Source: Streptomyces neyagawaensis (GTDB lineage Bacteria > Actinomycetota > Actinomycetes > Streptomycetales > Streptomycetaceae). Taken from it: a DNA stretch of 64,000 bases. The position numbers and the translations under genes are program-made. Shown here piece by piece: positions 44,385-52,790 of this stretch. The stretch lies in assembly GCF_023516595.1 (NCBI RefSeq), contig NZ_JAMGBG010000011.1, positions 124,001 to 188,000 on the forward strand. Direction: 5' to 3'. Numbering within the stretch: the first letter of the stretch is position 1; each line of letters starts with the position of its first letter. A model generated the notes under the pieces. The model saw nothing but the letters and a program-made list of their open reading frames with translations. It did not search any database and had not been told where the DNA came from.

Positions 44385-44390
44385 TACCCT
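44385..44390 (+). promoter_or_regulatory. -10 box of a leaderless promoter (MarR gene)
   Basis: TACCCT lies six bases before the GTG at 44397, with no Shine-Dalgarno sequence. Confidence 0.35.
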
Positions 44391-44396
44391 TGCCGC

Positions 44397-44903
44397 GTGG
44401 CCACAGTGAACGACCCGCGACGGGAGACGGAGGACGGGGAGCAGGGCCCCGCCGCGGCGGCGACCGATCTGCACGCCTTCGCCGTCGCCCTGCGCCGGAT
44501 GAACGGCGAGATCAACCGGCTCGTCCACGCGTTCGCGGGTGACCACGGACTGCACGCGACGGACGTCCAGGCACTCGCGGCGATCCTCGACGCGGACGAG
44601 CCCATGACTCCCAAACGCCTGCGCGAACACCTCGGACTGACTTCCGGGGCCGTCACCGCCTGCGTGGACCGGCTGGAGCGCGCCGGACACGTACGCCGCG
44701 TCCGGGAGAGCGCGGACCGCCGGGTGGTCCACCTGTACTACGCGGCCGACGCCCGTTCGGCGGCCCGCACCTACTTCCGGCCCCTGGCGGAGGCCACCGA
44801 GGCCGCCCGCTCCCGCTTCACCGGTGAGGAACTGGCCGTCGTCCTGCGGTTCCTCGCGGCGATGAACGAGGAACTGGGCACGGGCGCCGACCGCCACCGC
44901 TGA
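44397..44903 (+). CDS. MarR-family transcriptional regulator
   Basis: The 168-residue protein has the MarR winged helix: TDVQALAAILDADEPMTPKRL, LGLTSGAVTACVDRLERAGHV and the wing RRVRESADRRVVHLYY. The homology begins near residue 25 and the first 20 residues are acidic. The GTG at 44397 is chosen on the leaderless -10 box; a second GTG three codons later is possible. It lies 160 bases upstream of an MMPL exporter with a palindrome between, the usual arrangement of a local repressor and its target. Confidence 0.88.
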   Translation: MATVNDPRRETEDGEQGPAAAATDLHAFAVALRRMNGEINRLVHAFAGDHGLHATDVQALAAILDADEPMTPKRLREHLGLTSGAVTACVDRLERAGHVRRVRESADRRVVHLYYAADARSAARTYFRPLAEATEAARSRFTGEELAVVLRFLAAMNEELGTGADRHR

Positions 44904-45010
44904 TCGTGCCGCGGGTGCACCCAAAGGCCGTGAACGTGCGGCGGGTGCATCCGAAGACCGGGTGACCGCGGAAGAGCAGGCACCGCCTATGATCGCGAAC
45001 CGCAACAAGT

Positions 45011-45021
45011 TCAATCATTGA
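45011..45021. promoter_or_regulatory. Candidate MarR operator upstream of the MMPL gene
   Basis: TCAAT-C-ATTGA is a perfect 11-bp palindrome inside an AT-rich patch (45003-45035) that is unusual for this genome; CAATC and GATTG give a second symmetry over the same bases. It lies 43 bases before the exporter start codon. Confidence 0.55.
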
Positions 45022-45063
45022 GATTGTTTTTCGTTGAGTCATCTCTCGCCCGCCTGGAGCACC

Positions 45064-47151
45064 ATGTCCACCGCCCCCCGACGCGCCCGCCGGCTCGTCC
45101 CCCTGCTGCTGATCGCCGTCTGGCTCGTCGTCGGAGGCGTCCTCGGCCCCTACGCCGGGCGCCTCGGCGAGGTCGCCACCAACGACCGGGCCGCGTTCCT
45201 GCCGCGCAGCGCCGAGTCCACCGAGGTCATAGCCGCGCAGCGGGCCTTCCGCCAGGAGGAGACGCTCCCGGTGATCGTCGTGTGGACGGGGGAGGACATG
45301 CCCGAGCGACGCGCCTCCGCCGGCCGTGCCCTCGCTTCCCTTTCCGACAGCCCCGGCCTGGCCGGGCCGGTCTCGCCCGCCCTGCTCTCCGACGACCGGG
45401 AGGCCCTCCAGGGCGTGGTCCCGCTACGGCCCGACCTGGGCGACGACCTGGCCGGCACCCTCGACCGGATCCGGGCCGCCGCCGAACGCGTCCCCGGCAC
45501 CACCGTGCGGCTGGCGGGGCCCGCGGCCAGCCAGTCGGACCTGGCGGACGCCTTCGCCGGCATCGACGGCCTCCTGCTCGCCGTCGCGCTCGTCACGGTG
45601 CTGGTGATCCTGCTGCTCGTCTACCGCAGCGTCCTGCTGCCGCTGCTGATCATCCTCGGCGCCGTGTTCGCCCTCGGTCTCGCCTGCGCCGTCGTGTACG
45701 CCCTCGCCGACCGGGGAGTCGTCCGCGTCGACGGACAGGTCCAGGGCATCCTCTCCATCCTCGTCATCGGCGCGGCCACCGACTACGCCCTCCTCCTCAC
45801 CGCCCGCTTCCGCGAGGAACTCGCCGCCCGACCCGACCGCTTCACCGCGATGCGCGAGGCCCTCCGTCAGTCCTGGGGCGCGATCGTGGCGAGCGCCGCG
45901 ACCGTCGCGCTGGGCCTGCTGGCCCTGCTGCTCAGCGACCTCACCAACAACCGGGCGCTCGGACCCGTCGGCGCCATCGGCATCGGCTGCGCCGTCCTCG
46001 CCACGCTCACGTTCCTGCCCGCCGTCCTCGTCGCGCTGGGCCGCGCCGCCTACTGGCCCGCGAAGCCCGGCGCCCGGCCCGCGTCCGCGTCGACCGGCGA
46101 GGGCGTGTGGCGACGCGTCGCCGCCCTCGTCGACCGGGCACCGCGCCGGGTCTGGGCGGTGACCCTGGCCGCCCTGCTCGCCGGGGCCGCCTTCGCGCCG
46201 ACGCTCACCTCCAAGGGGGTACCGCTCGACGAGACCTTCGTCAACGACGCCCCGTCCGTCGCCGCCCAGCAGACGCTCGGCGACCACTTCCCCGGCGGCT
46301 CGGGCAACCCCGCCGTGGTCATCGCCGACGTCGACCGCCTGGACCGGGTGCTCGCCGCGGCCCGCGACACCCACGGGGTCGCCTCGGCGACCGCTGTCAG
46401 CGGCTCCGGGCGACCCGGCGGCCGGCCCCTGGTCGTCGACGGACGCGTCCGGGTCGACGTCACCCTCACCGCCGCGGCGGACAGCGACGCCGCGAAGGAC
46501 ACCGTGGCGCGGCTGCGCACCGGACTGCACGCCGTATCCGGCGCGGACGCCCTCGTCGGCGGCTACACCGCCCAGCAGTACGACACCCTGCGCACCGCCG
46601 AACGCGACCGCACCCTGATCGTCCCGGTCGTCCTCGCGGTCATCCTCCTCATCCTGGTCGGCCTGCTGCGTTCGCTGCCGCTGCCGGTGCTGCTGGTCGC
46701 CACGGTGGCCCTGAACTTCCTCGCCACGCTGGGCGTCTCCGCGCTCGTGTTCCAGCACGTGTTCGGGTTCACCGGCACCGATCCGTCCGTGCCTCTCTAC
46801 GGCTTCGTGTTCCTGGTCGCCCTGGGCGTCGACTACAACATCTTCCTGATGTCCCGGGTCCGCGAGGAGTCCCTGCGGCACGGCGTGCGCGAGGGCGTGC
46901 TGCGCGGGCTGGTCACCACGGGCGGCGTCATCACCTCCGCGGGCGTCGTGCTCGCCGCGACCTTCGCCGCGTTGGGTGTCATCCCGCTGGCCTTCCTCGC
47001 CCAGATCGCCTTCATCGTCGCCTTCGGAGTCCTCCTCGACACCCTCGTGGTGCGCTCGCTGCTGGTACCGGCCCTGGTCCGGGACATAGGGGAACGCGCC
47101 TGGTGGCCGAGCCGCATGAGCCGCGGCACGACCGTGGCCGACGGCGACTGA
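45064..47151 (+). CDS. MMPL-family RND-type exporter
   Basis: The 695-residue protein has the MMPL layout: one N-terminal helix, an external loop (about 30-165), five helices, a second helix-loop (about 355-520) and five more helices. Signature segments are LSILVIGAATDYALLLTARFREEL and FVFLVALGVDYNIFLMSRVREE, each containing the GxxxDY motif used in proton relay. Homologues export lipids, antibiotics or other hydrophobic compounds. ATG 45064 with TGGAG four bases upstream. Probably controlled by the MarR protein encoded upstream. Confidence 0.9.
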   Translation: MSTAPRRARRLVPLLLIAVWLVVGGVLGPYAGRLGEVATNDRAAFLPRSAESTEVIAAQRAFRQEETLPVIVVWTGEDMPERRASAGRALASLSDSPGLAGPVSPALLSDDREALQGVVPLRPDLGDDLAGTLDRIRAAAERVPGTTVRLAGPAASQSDLADAFAGIDGLLLAVALVTVLVILLLVYRSVLLPLLIILGAVFALGLACAVVYALADRGVVRVDGQVQGILSILVIGAATDYALLLTARFREELAARPDRFTAMREALRQSWGAIVASAATVALGLLALLLSDLTNNRALGPVGAIGIGCAVLATLTFLPAVLVALGRAAYWPAKPGARPASASTGEGVWRRVAALVDRAPRRVWAVTLAALLAGAAFAPTLTSKGVPLDETFVNDAPSVAAQQTLGDHFPGGSGNPAVVIADVDRLDRVLAAARDTHGVASATAVSGSGRPGGRPLVVDGRVRVDVTLTAAADSDAAKDTVARLRTGLHAVSGADALVGGYTAQQYDTLRTAERDRTLIVPVVLAVILLILVGLLRSLPLPVLLVATVALNFLATLGVSALVFQHVFGFTGTDPSVPLYGFVFLVALGVDYNIFLMSRVREESLRHGVREGVLRGLVTTGGVITSAGVVLAATFAALGVIPLAFLAQIAFIVAFGVLLDTLVVRSLLVPALVRDIGERAWWPSRMSRGTTVADGD

Positions 47152-47175
47152 GGTGACCGCGGGGGCCCTTGGGGG

Positions 47176-48129
47176 TCATGGTTCGGTTGAGGCGAGCGCG
47201 GCGGCCGCTGGGGGTTGTCGTTCGGTCCGCGCGCCCAGCTCCCGTGCCCGGCGCACGAACGCCTCGTGCAGCTCCCGGGCCGCCCGCGGCACCGACTCCG
47301 CACGGCGCCGCTGGAGCATCAGCAGCACCCGGGTCCGGTCGTCCGCGACCGGCCGGTGGGTGAGCACCCCACGCCGCTCCAGCGGATCGCCGACGACACT
47401 GAAGTCCGGCAGGACGGTGGCCCCGAGCCCTTCCGCGACCAGCAGCTTGCCCATCTCCGCGCCGTCCGTGGAGTACGCGAAGGAGGGCGCACGGCCCTCC
47501 AGCAGCCGGTGGACGTAGCGGTGCATCACATACCCCGAACGCATCCCGATCAGCGGCACGTCGAGCAGATCGTCCGGTGACACCGAGGGCAGGGACGCGA
47601 GGGGGCTGTCCGGGCGGACGACCACGACCGGGCGGCCCCGCAGCAACTCGACCGCCTCGAGTCCGGCCGGCATGTCGTCACCGTCCAGATGGTTGACGAG
47701 GCCGAGGTCGAAGGAGCCCTCCAGCAGGGCCCGGTGGATGTCGGTCTGCTGGGCGCCGACCACTTCGACCTGGGTGACCGGGTGCGTGGCGCGGAACTCC
47801 CGCACCACGGGGATCAGCAACGGCACGGTGGCCGCGTTCACCGTGCCGACCCGCACCATCCGGCTGATCCGGTGCTGCTCGCCCGCCGCCGCCCGCAACC
47901 GGTCCACCGCGTCCAGCACCTCGACGATGAGCGGCAGCAGCTCCCGGCCGGACGCGCTCATCGTCGCGCCGGACCGCTTGCGCTCCAGCAGATCCACCCC
48001 GAGTTCCCGCTCCAGGTTCCGCACGGTCTCGCTCAACGCGGGCTGCGACAGGCGCAGTTCCTCGGCCGCGCGGCGCAACGACCCGAGTCTCGTCACCGCC
48101 GCCAGGTATTCGAGCTGTTCGGTTCGCAC
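47176..48129 (-). CDS. LysR-type transcriptional regulator
   Basis: The 317-residue protein has the LysR helix-turn-helix (RTEQLEYLAAVTRLGSLRRA, LRLSQPALSETVRNLERELG) and a two-lobe effector domain (VRVGTVNAATVPLLIPVVREF onward). The GTG at 48129 starts exactly where the family does. It is divergent from the sulfur scavenging operon; LysR proteins such as CysB and Cbl control sulfonate use in other bacteria, so this one is the likely regulator. The effector is not known. Confidence 0.87.
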   Translation of the reverse strand: MRTEQLEYLAAVTRLGSLRRAAEELRLSQPALSETVRNLERELGVDLLERKRSGATMSASGRELLPLIVEVLDAVDRLRAAAGEQHRISRMVRVGTVNAATVPLLIPVVREFRATHPVTQVEVVGAQQTDIHRALLEGSFDLGLVNHLDGDDMPAGLEAVELLRGRPVVVVRPDSPLASLPSVSPDDLLDVPLIGMRSGYVMHRYVHRLLEGRAPSFAYSTDGAEMGKLLVAEGLGATVLPDFSVVGDPLERRGVLTHRPVADDRTRVLLMLQRRRAESVPRAARELHEAFVRRARELGARTERQPPAAAALASTEP

Positions 48130-48229
48130 CGCAGCAGAATGCGCGCGGATTTCCGGACCGTTCAAGGGTTTCCCTGTCACACCTTCGTGAAATTCAATGG
48201 TCCGCGATACGAGACCGGTCGGGTTCTCC

Positions 48230-48259
48230 TTGACTGCCGTCACCGGTGGCTGCCACGAT
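48230..48259 (+). promoter_or_regulatory. Promoter of the leader peptide/sulfur operon
   Basis: TTGACT (48230-48235), an 18-base spacer and CACGAT (48254-48259) place the transcription start at or next to the ATG of the leader peptide, seven bases downstream. Confidence 0.5.
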
Positions 48260-48266
48260 CGACAGC

Positions 48267-48350
48267 ATGAAGATGCGACTGGAACTCACGCGGCGACGCC
48301 ATGTCGACCTCGCACGCGTCTCCAGCGCCTCCTGTCGCGCCACGGCCTGA
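48267..48350 (+). CDS. Putative cysteine-containing leader peptide of the sulfur operon (27 aa)
   Basis: ATG-AAG-ATG-CGA opens a 27-codon frame: MKMRLELTRRRHVDLARVSS then ASCRATA. Peptides with the RRRHVDL.RVSSA.C pattern are found as putative leaders ahead of sulfur-assimilation genes in Streptomyces and relatives (recognised from memory). The single Cys near the end would let ribosome stalling report cysteine supply. The start seems leaderless; a second ATG two codons later would give the 25-residue form. A short stem GATCGC/GCGATC follows the stop. The operon start codon lies 138 bases downstream. Confidence 0.75.
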   Translation: MKMRLELTRRRHVDLARVSSASCRATA

Positions 48351-48488
48351 TCGCCTCCCCCACTTCGCGATCCGCCACGCAACCCTCCCTTTTCCCGCCT
48401 GAATTCAGCGCGCCCGCACGCCTTTCGTGACACCCGCGCGCCCTGTGAATTCGGCGTGACCGAAAACATTCCGCGACAGGAGTTCCGC

Positions 48489-49628
48489 ATGCCCGCCGCA
48501 CCCCTGAAATTCGCCTACTGGGTCCCCAATGTCAGCGGAGGACTCGTCACCAGCAAGATCGAGCAGCGCACCGACTGGGACTACGCCTACAACCGTGAAC
48601 TCGCCGTCCTCGCCGAGAACAACGGCTTCGAGTACGCCCTCAGCCAGGTCCGCTACATGGCCAGCTACGGCGCCGAGTTCCAGCACGAGTCCACCAGCTT
48701 CAGCCTCGCCCTGCTGCTCGCCACCGAGCGCCTGAAGGTCATCGCGGCCGTCCACCCCGGACTCTGGCACCCGGGCGTCCTCGCCAAGTTCGGCGCCACC
48801 GCGGACCATCTGTCGAACGGCCGCTTCGCGGTGAACGTCGTCTCCGGCTGGTTCAAGGGCGAGTTCACCGCCCTCGGCGAACCCTGGCTGGAGCACGACG
48901 AACGCTACCGCCGCTCCGAGGAGTTCATCCGCGCCCTGCGGCAGATCTGGACCGAGGACCACACCGAACTCGCGGGCGACTTCTACCGGCTGCGCGACTT
49001 CACCCTCAAACCGAAGCCCCTCAACACCCCCGAACGCCCCCACCCGGAGATCTTCCAGGGCGGCAACTCCACAGCGGCCCGCGCCATGGCCGGCCGGGTC
49101 TCCGACTGGTACTTCTCCAACGGCAAGGACTTCGACGGAGTCGTCGAACAGATCGCGGACGTACGCGCCGCCGCCGCCCTCGCCGGGCGCACGGCACCGA
49201 GGTTCGGCCTCAACGGCTTCCTCATCGCCCGTGACACCGAGGCCGAGGCCCGCGACACCCTCCGGGAGATCGTCGCCCACGCCGACCGCGAGGCCGTCGA
49301 GGGCTTCGGCGCAGCGGTCCGGCAGGCCGGGCAGTCCACCGCCGACGGCAAGGGCATGTGGCAGGACTCCTCCTTCGAGGACCTGATCCAGTACAACGAC
49401 GGCTTCCGTACGGGCCTCATCGGCACCCCCGAGCAGATCGCCGAGCGCGTCGTCGCCTACAAGAGGCTCGGCGTCGACCTCTTCCTGCTGGGCTTCCTCC
49501 ACTACCACGAGGAGGTCGAGTGCTTCGGCCGCCGCGTCCTGCCCCTCGTCCGCGAGCTGGAGGCGCAGCTTCCGGAGACCGGGCCCGAAACCGAGGGCGA
49601 GGCAGTGACCGTCCCCGCGCACGCCTGA
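48489..49628 (+). CDS. sfnG: Dimethylsulfone monooxygenase SfnG-like (FMNH2-dependent, LLM class)
   Basis: The 379-residue flavin-dependent oxygenase starts LKFAYWVPNVSGGLVTSKIE and has GFEYALSQVRYMASYGAEFQ, FAVNVVSGWFKGEFTALGEP and GRVSDWYFSNGKDF, closely matching SfnG. SfnG oxidises dimethylsulfone to methanesulfinate using FMNH2 from a separate reductase. The ATG at 48489 is fixed by CAGGAG six bases upstream; a GTG at 48456 is in frame but lacks a site. First enzyme of the operon, with its likely reductase (SsuE-like) next. Confidence 0.88.
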   Translation: MPAAPLKFAYWVPNVSGGLVTSKIEQRTDWDYAYNRELAVLAENNGFEYALSQVRYMASYGAEFQHESTSFSLALLLATERLKVIAAVHPGLWHPGVLAKFGATADHLSNGRFAVNVVSGWFKGEFTALGEPWLEHDERYRRSEEFIRALRQIWTEDHTELAGDFYRLRDFTLKPKPLNTPERPHPEIFQGGNSTAARAMAGRVSDWYFSNGKDFDGVVEQIADVRAAAALAGRTAPRFGLNGFLIARDTEAEARDTLREIVAHADREAVEGFGAAVRQAGQSTADGKGMWQDSSFEDLIQYNDGFRTGLIGTPEQIAERVVAYKRLGVDLFLLGFLHYHEEVECFGRRVLPLVRELEAQLPETGPETEGEAVTVPAHA

Positions 49629-49702
49629 CCGCTCCACTCGACCCCTCGACCTCCCGGCACGTCGCGCTCGCCGCGGCGCCCGTTCCCCAGAAAGAGAACC
49701 CC

Positions 49703-50257
49703 ATGGCCACCGTCCTGTCCGTCTCCGGCAGCCCTTCCGTCTCCTCCCGCACCGCCAGGCTCCTGCGTCACCTCGACGCCAGCCTGACCGCCCACGGGCA
49801 CGAGGTCGTCCCGCTCGACGTCCGCACCATCCCCGCCGACGCCCTCCTCGGCGCGGACTTCACGCATCCGGCCATCGTCGAGGCCGCCGCGCTGTTCGAG
49901 CGCGCCGACGGCGTCGTCATCGGCACCCCCGTCTACAAGGCCGCCTACTCCGGAGTCCTCAAGGCCCTGCTCGACCTGCTCCCGCAGTACGCCCTCACCG
50001 GCAAGACCGTGCTGCCCCTGGCCACCGGAGGCAGCACCGCCCACGTCCTCGCCCTCGACTACGCCCTGCGTCCCGTCCTCAGTTCCATGGGCGCCCGGCA
50101 CATCGTCCCCGGCTGGTTCACCCTCGACAAGGACATCACCGTGGCCGAGGACGGCAGGGTCACGGTCGCCCCGGCCACGGCCGAGGCGCTGGGTCAGGTC
50201 GTCGACCAGTTCCTGACCGCCCTCGGCCCCGTGCCCGTCCTGGCCGCGGCGAGCTGA
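49703..50257 (+). CDS. ssuE: NAD(P)H-dependent FMN reductase (SsuE/MsuE)
   Basis: The 184-residue flavodoxin-fold protein starts MATVLSVSGSPSVSSRTARL and contains FERADGVVIGTPVYKAAYSG and LKALLDLLPQYALTGKTVLP, the SsuE/MsuE signature. It supplies FMNH2 to the two oxygenases encoded on either side. ATG with AAAGAGA upstream. The next gene starts four bases after its stop. Confidence 0.88.
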   Translation: MATVLSVSGSPSVSSRTARLLRHLDASLTAHGHEVVPLDVRTIPADALLGADFTHPAIVEAAALFERADGVVIGTPVYKAAYSGVLKALLDLLPQYALTGKTVLPLATGGSTAHVLALDYALRPVLSSMGARHIVPGWFTLDKDITVAEDGRVTVAPATAEALGQVVDQFLTALGPVPVLAAAS

Positions 50258-50261
50258 CACC

Positions 50262-51590
50262 GTGACCGGCACACCGACCGACACGCGGACCGATACGCAG
50301 ACCGGCACACCGACCGACACGCGGACCGGTACGCAGATCAGCACACCGACCGCCGTCCCGACCGACGCTCCCACCGACGGGCCGACCGACGCCCCGGCGG
50401 GCGCTGCGGCCGCCGAGGTCATCGCCGACGACGCCGAGGCCGTCGCCGTCGCCGCCAGGCTCGCCGAGGAGTTCCGTGCCGGTGCGTCCGAGCGGGACGC
50501 CGAACGACGGCTGCCCCGGGCCGAGTTGGACCGGCTCTCGGCCTCCGGACTGCTCGCCGTCACCGTTCCCGCCGAGCACGGGGGAGCGGACGTACGCCAG
50601 GAGACCCTGGCCGAGATCTTCCGGCTGCTCGCCTCCGCCGACGCCAGCCTCGCCCAGATCCCGCAGAGCCACTTCGCGTACGTCAATGTCATCCGCCGTC
50701 AAGGGACGCCCGAGCAGCGGGAGTTCTTCTTCGGTGAACTCCTCGCCGGACGCCGCTTCGGCAACGCGCAGTCCGAGGCGGGCACCCGGCACGTCCAGGA
50801 CATCCGCACCCGGCTCACCCCGCTCGCCGACGGCTCCTACCGGCTCGACGGCGTCAAGCACTACGCCACGGGCGCCCTGTTCGCCCACTGGATCCCGGTG
50901 CTCGCCCGCGCCGAGGACGACCACCCGCACGTCGCCTACGTCCCCCGGAACGCCCCCGGTCTGACGGTCGTCGACGACTGGGACGGCCTTGGTCAGCGCA
51001 CGACCGCCAGCGGCACCGTCCGCCTCGAAGGGGTGCGGGTGCCCGCCGACCGGGTCGTCCCGCACCACCTCACCTTCCGGGGGCCGCAGCTCCACGGCGC
51101 CGTGGCCCAGCTGCTGCACGCGGCGATCGACGTCGGGATCGCCGACGGGGCCCTCGCGGAGGCCGTCGCCTTCGTCCGCACCAGGAGCCGGCCGTGGTTC
51201 GAGGCCGAGGTCGAGACGCCGGCCGAGGACCCGCTCCTCGTCCAGCGCTTCGGTGAACTCGCCGTCCGGGCGCGGGCGTCCCGCGCGCTGCTGCGGGAGG
51301 CCGCCCGCGCCGTGGACGCGGCCCGCGCCGATCTCACCGACGACTCGGCGGCCGAGGCCTCCATCGCCGTGGCCGCCGCGAAGGCGCACGCCGCGCGGAG
51401 CGCCGTCGAGGTCGCGAGTTCCCTGTTCGAGGTCTGCGGCACCCGCTCCGCCCTCGCCTCCCTCAACCTGCACCGCTACTGGCGTGACGCCCGCACCCAC
51501 ACCCTGCACGACCCGGCCCGCTGGAAGGTCCAGCACATCGGCCGGTACGTGCTGAGCGGCACCCGGCCCCCACGCCACGGCCTGCTCTGA
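50262..51590 (+). CDS. sfnB: SfnB-like acyl-CoA-dehydrogenase-fold sulfur acquisition oxidoreductase
   Basis: The 442-residue protein has the acyl-CoA dehydrogenase fold from about residue 50 (LRQ-less SASGLLAVTVPAEHGGADV, IPQSHFAYVNVIRRQG, GNAQSEAGTRHVQDIRTRL, SSLFEVCGTRSALASLNLHR), the pattern of the SfnB family in organosulfur operons. The first 47 residues are a Thr/Pro/Asp-rich tail encoded by a 36-bp near-perfect duplication. No other GTG, ATG or TTG occurs in frame before the folded domain, so the tail seems genuinely translated. The exact SfnB reaction is not settled; it is thought to oxidise a sulfur intermediate. Confidence 0.82.
   Translation: MTGTPTDTRTDTQTGTPTDTRTGTQISTPTAVPTDAPTDGPTDAPAGAAAAEVIADDAEAVAVAARLAEEFRAGASERDAERRLPRAELDRLSASGLLAVTVPAEHGGADVRQETLAEIFRLLASADASLAQIPQSHFAYVNVIRRQGTPEQREFFFGELLAGRRFGNAQSEAGTRHVQDIRTRLTPLADGSYRLDGVKHYATGALFAHWIPVLARAEDDHPHVAYVPRNAPGLTVVDDWDGLGQRTTASGTVRLEGVRVPADRVVPHHLTFRGPQLHGAVAQLLHAAIDVGIADGALAEAVAFVRTRSRPWFEAEVETPAEDPLLVQRFGELAVRARASRALLREAARAVDAARADLTDDSAAEASIAVAAAKAHAARSAVEVASSLFEVCGTRSALASLNLHRYWRDARTHTLHDPARWKVQHIGRYVLSGTRPPRHGLL
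50265..50336. repeat. 36-bp tandem duplication inside the sfnB-like gene
   Basis: Two adjoining 36-bp copies (50265-50300 and 50301-50336) differ at one base and encode TGTPTDTRTDTQ and TGTPTDTRTGTQ. Confidence 0.95.
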
Positions 51591-51640
51591 GCGGCAACCC
51601 CGACGACCTGATCCGGACCTTCCCGAACGGAGACCCCCAC

Positions 51641-52783
51641 GTGTCCCTCGCCTTCCACTGGTTCCTGCCCACCAACGGCGACAGCCGCCACGTCGTCGGC
51701 GGCGGCCACGGCACCCCCGCCACCGAGTCCGGCCGGGACCGGCCGCCGACGGTCGCCTATCTGAGCCAGATCGCCCGCGCCGCCGAGGACCTCGGCTTCG
51801 TCGGCGCGCTGACCCCCACCGGTGCCTGGTGCGAGGACGCCTGGCTGACCACGGCCATGGTCAGCCAGAACACCGAACGCCTGAAGTTCCTGGTCGCCTT
51901 CCGCCCCGGCTTCGTCTCGCCCACCCTGGCCGCGCAGATGGCGTCGACCTTCCAGCGGCAGTCCGGCGGGCGGCTCCTCCTCAACGTCGTCACCGGCGGC
52001 GAGAGCCACGAACAGCGGGCCTACGGGGACTTCCTCGACAAGGACGACCGGTACCGCCGTACGGGTGAGTTCCTGGAGATCGTGCGGGACCTCTGGGCGG
52101 GCAAGACCGTCGATCTGAAGGGCGAGCATCTGCGGGTCGAGGACGCGAAGCTGGCGCGGGTGCCCGACCCGGTGCCGGAGGTGTACTTCGGTGGCTCCTC
52201 GCCCATCGCCGGGGAGATCGCCGCCCGGCACGCCGACGTCTACCTCACCTGGGGCGAGCCACCGGCCCTGGTGGCCGAGAAGATCGCCTGGATCAAGGAG
52301 CTCGCGGCCGAACGGGGCCGCACCCTCCGCTTCGGGATCCGGCTGCACGTCATCACCCGTGACACCGCCGAGCAGGCCTGGGCTGAGGCGAACCGCCTGC
52401 TCGACGGCTTCGACCCGGCGACCGTACGGTCCGTCCAGGCCGGGCTCGCCCGCAGCGAGTCCGAGGGCCAGCAGCGCATGCTCGCCCTGCACGGCGGACG
52501 CCGCGACAGCCTGGAGATCCACCCCAACCTCTGGGCCGGGATCGGCCTGGTGCGCGGCGGCGCGGGCACCGCCCTGGTCGGCAGCCACGCGGAGGTGGCC
52601 GAGCGCGTCAAGGAGTACCACGGCCTCGGCATCGACGAGTTCGTCCTGTCCGGGTACCCGCACCTGGAGGAGGCGTACTGGTTCGGCGAGGGCGTCCTCC
52701 CGCGCCTCGCCGCCGAGGGCCTGTGGCAGCACCCCTCCGCCGGGCCGGCCGCGCCGCCGGCCCAGGTGCCGTTTGCGAGCTGA
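51641..52783 (+). CDS. ssuD: Alkanesulfonate monooxygenase SsuD-like (FMNH2-dependent)
   Basis: The 380-residue luciferase-like oxygenase has SLAFHWFLPTNGDSRHVVGG, FVGALTPTGAWCEDAWLTTA and GGRLLLNVVTGGESHEQRAY, which match SsuD in length and sequence. It converts alkanesulfonates to aldehydes and sulfite. GTG 51641 has GGAG eight bases upstream. It ends the operon; the usual SsuABC importer is not in the window. Confidence 0.9.
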   Translation: MSLAFHWFLPTNGDSRHVVGGGHGTPATESGRDRPPTVAYLSQIARAAEDLGFVGALTPTGAWCEDAWLTTAMVSQNTERLKFLVAFRPGFVSPTLAAQMASTFQRQSGGRLLLNVVTGGESHEQRAYGDFLDKDDRYRRTGEFLEIVRDLWAGKTVDLKGEHLRVEDAKLARVPDPVPEVYFGGSSPIAGEIAARHADVYLTWGEPPALVAEKIAWIKELAAERGRTLRFGIRLHVITRDTAEQAWAEANRLLDGFDPATVRSVQAGLARSESEGQQRMLALHGGRRDSLEIHPNLWAGIGLVRGGAGTALVGSHAEVAERVKEYHGLGIDEFVLSGYPHLEEAYWFGEGVLPRLAAEGLWQHPSAGPAAPPAQVPFAS

Positions 52784-52790
52784 GGGGACG

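Noticed and set aside
45424..46881. 485-codon minus-strand frame inside the MMPL gene
   Set aside because: It is a GC-rich shadow; the plus strand has the complete transporter.
48399..48408. Palindrome CTGAATTCAG before sfnG
   Set aside because: It could be a LysR half-site, but the T-N11-A pattern is not met and it is short enough to occur by chance.
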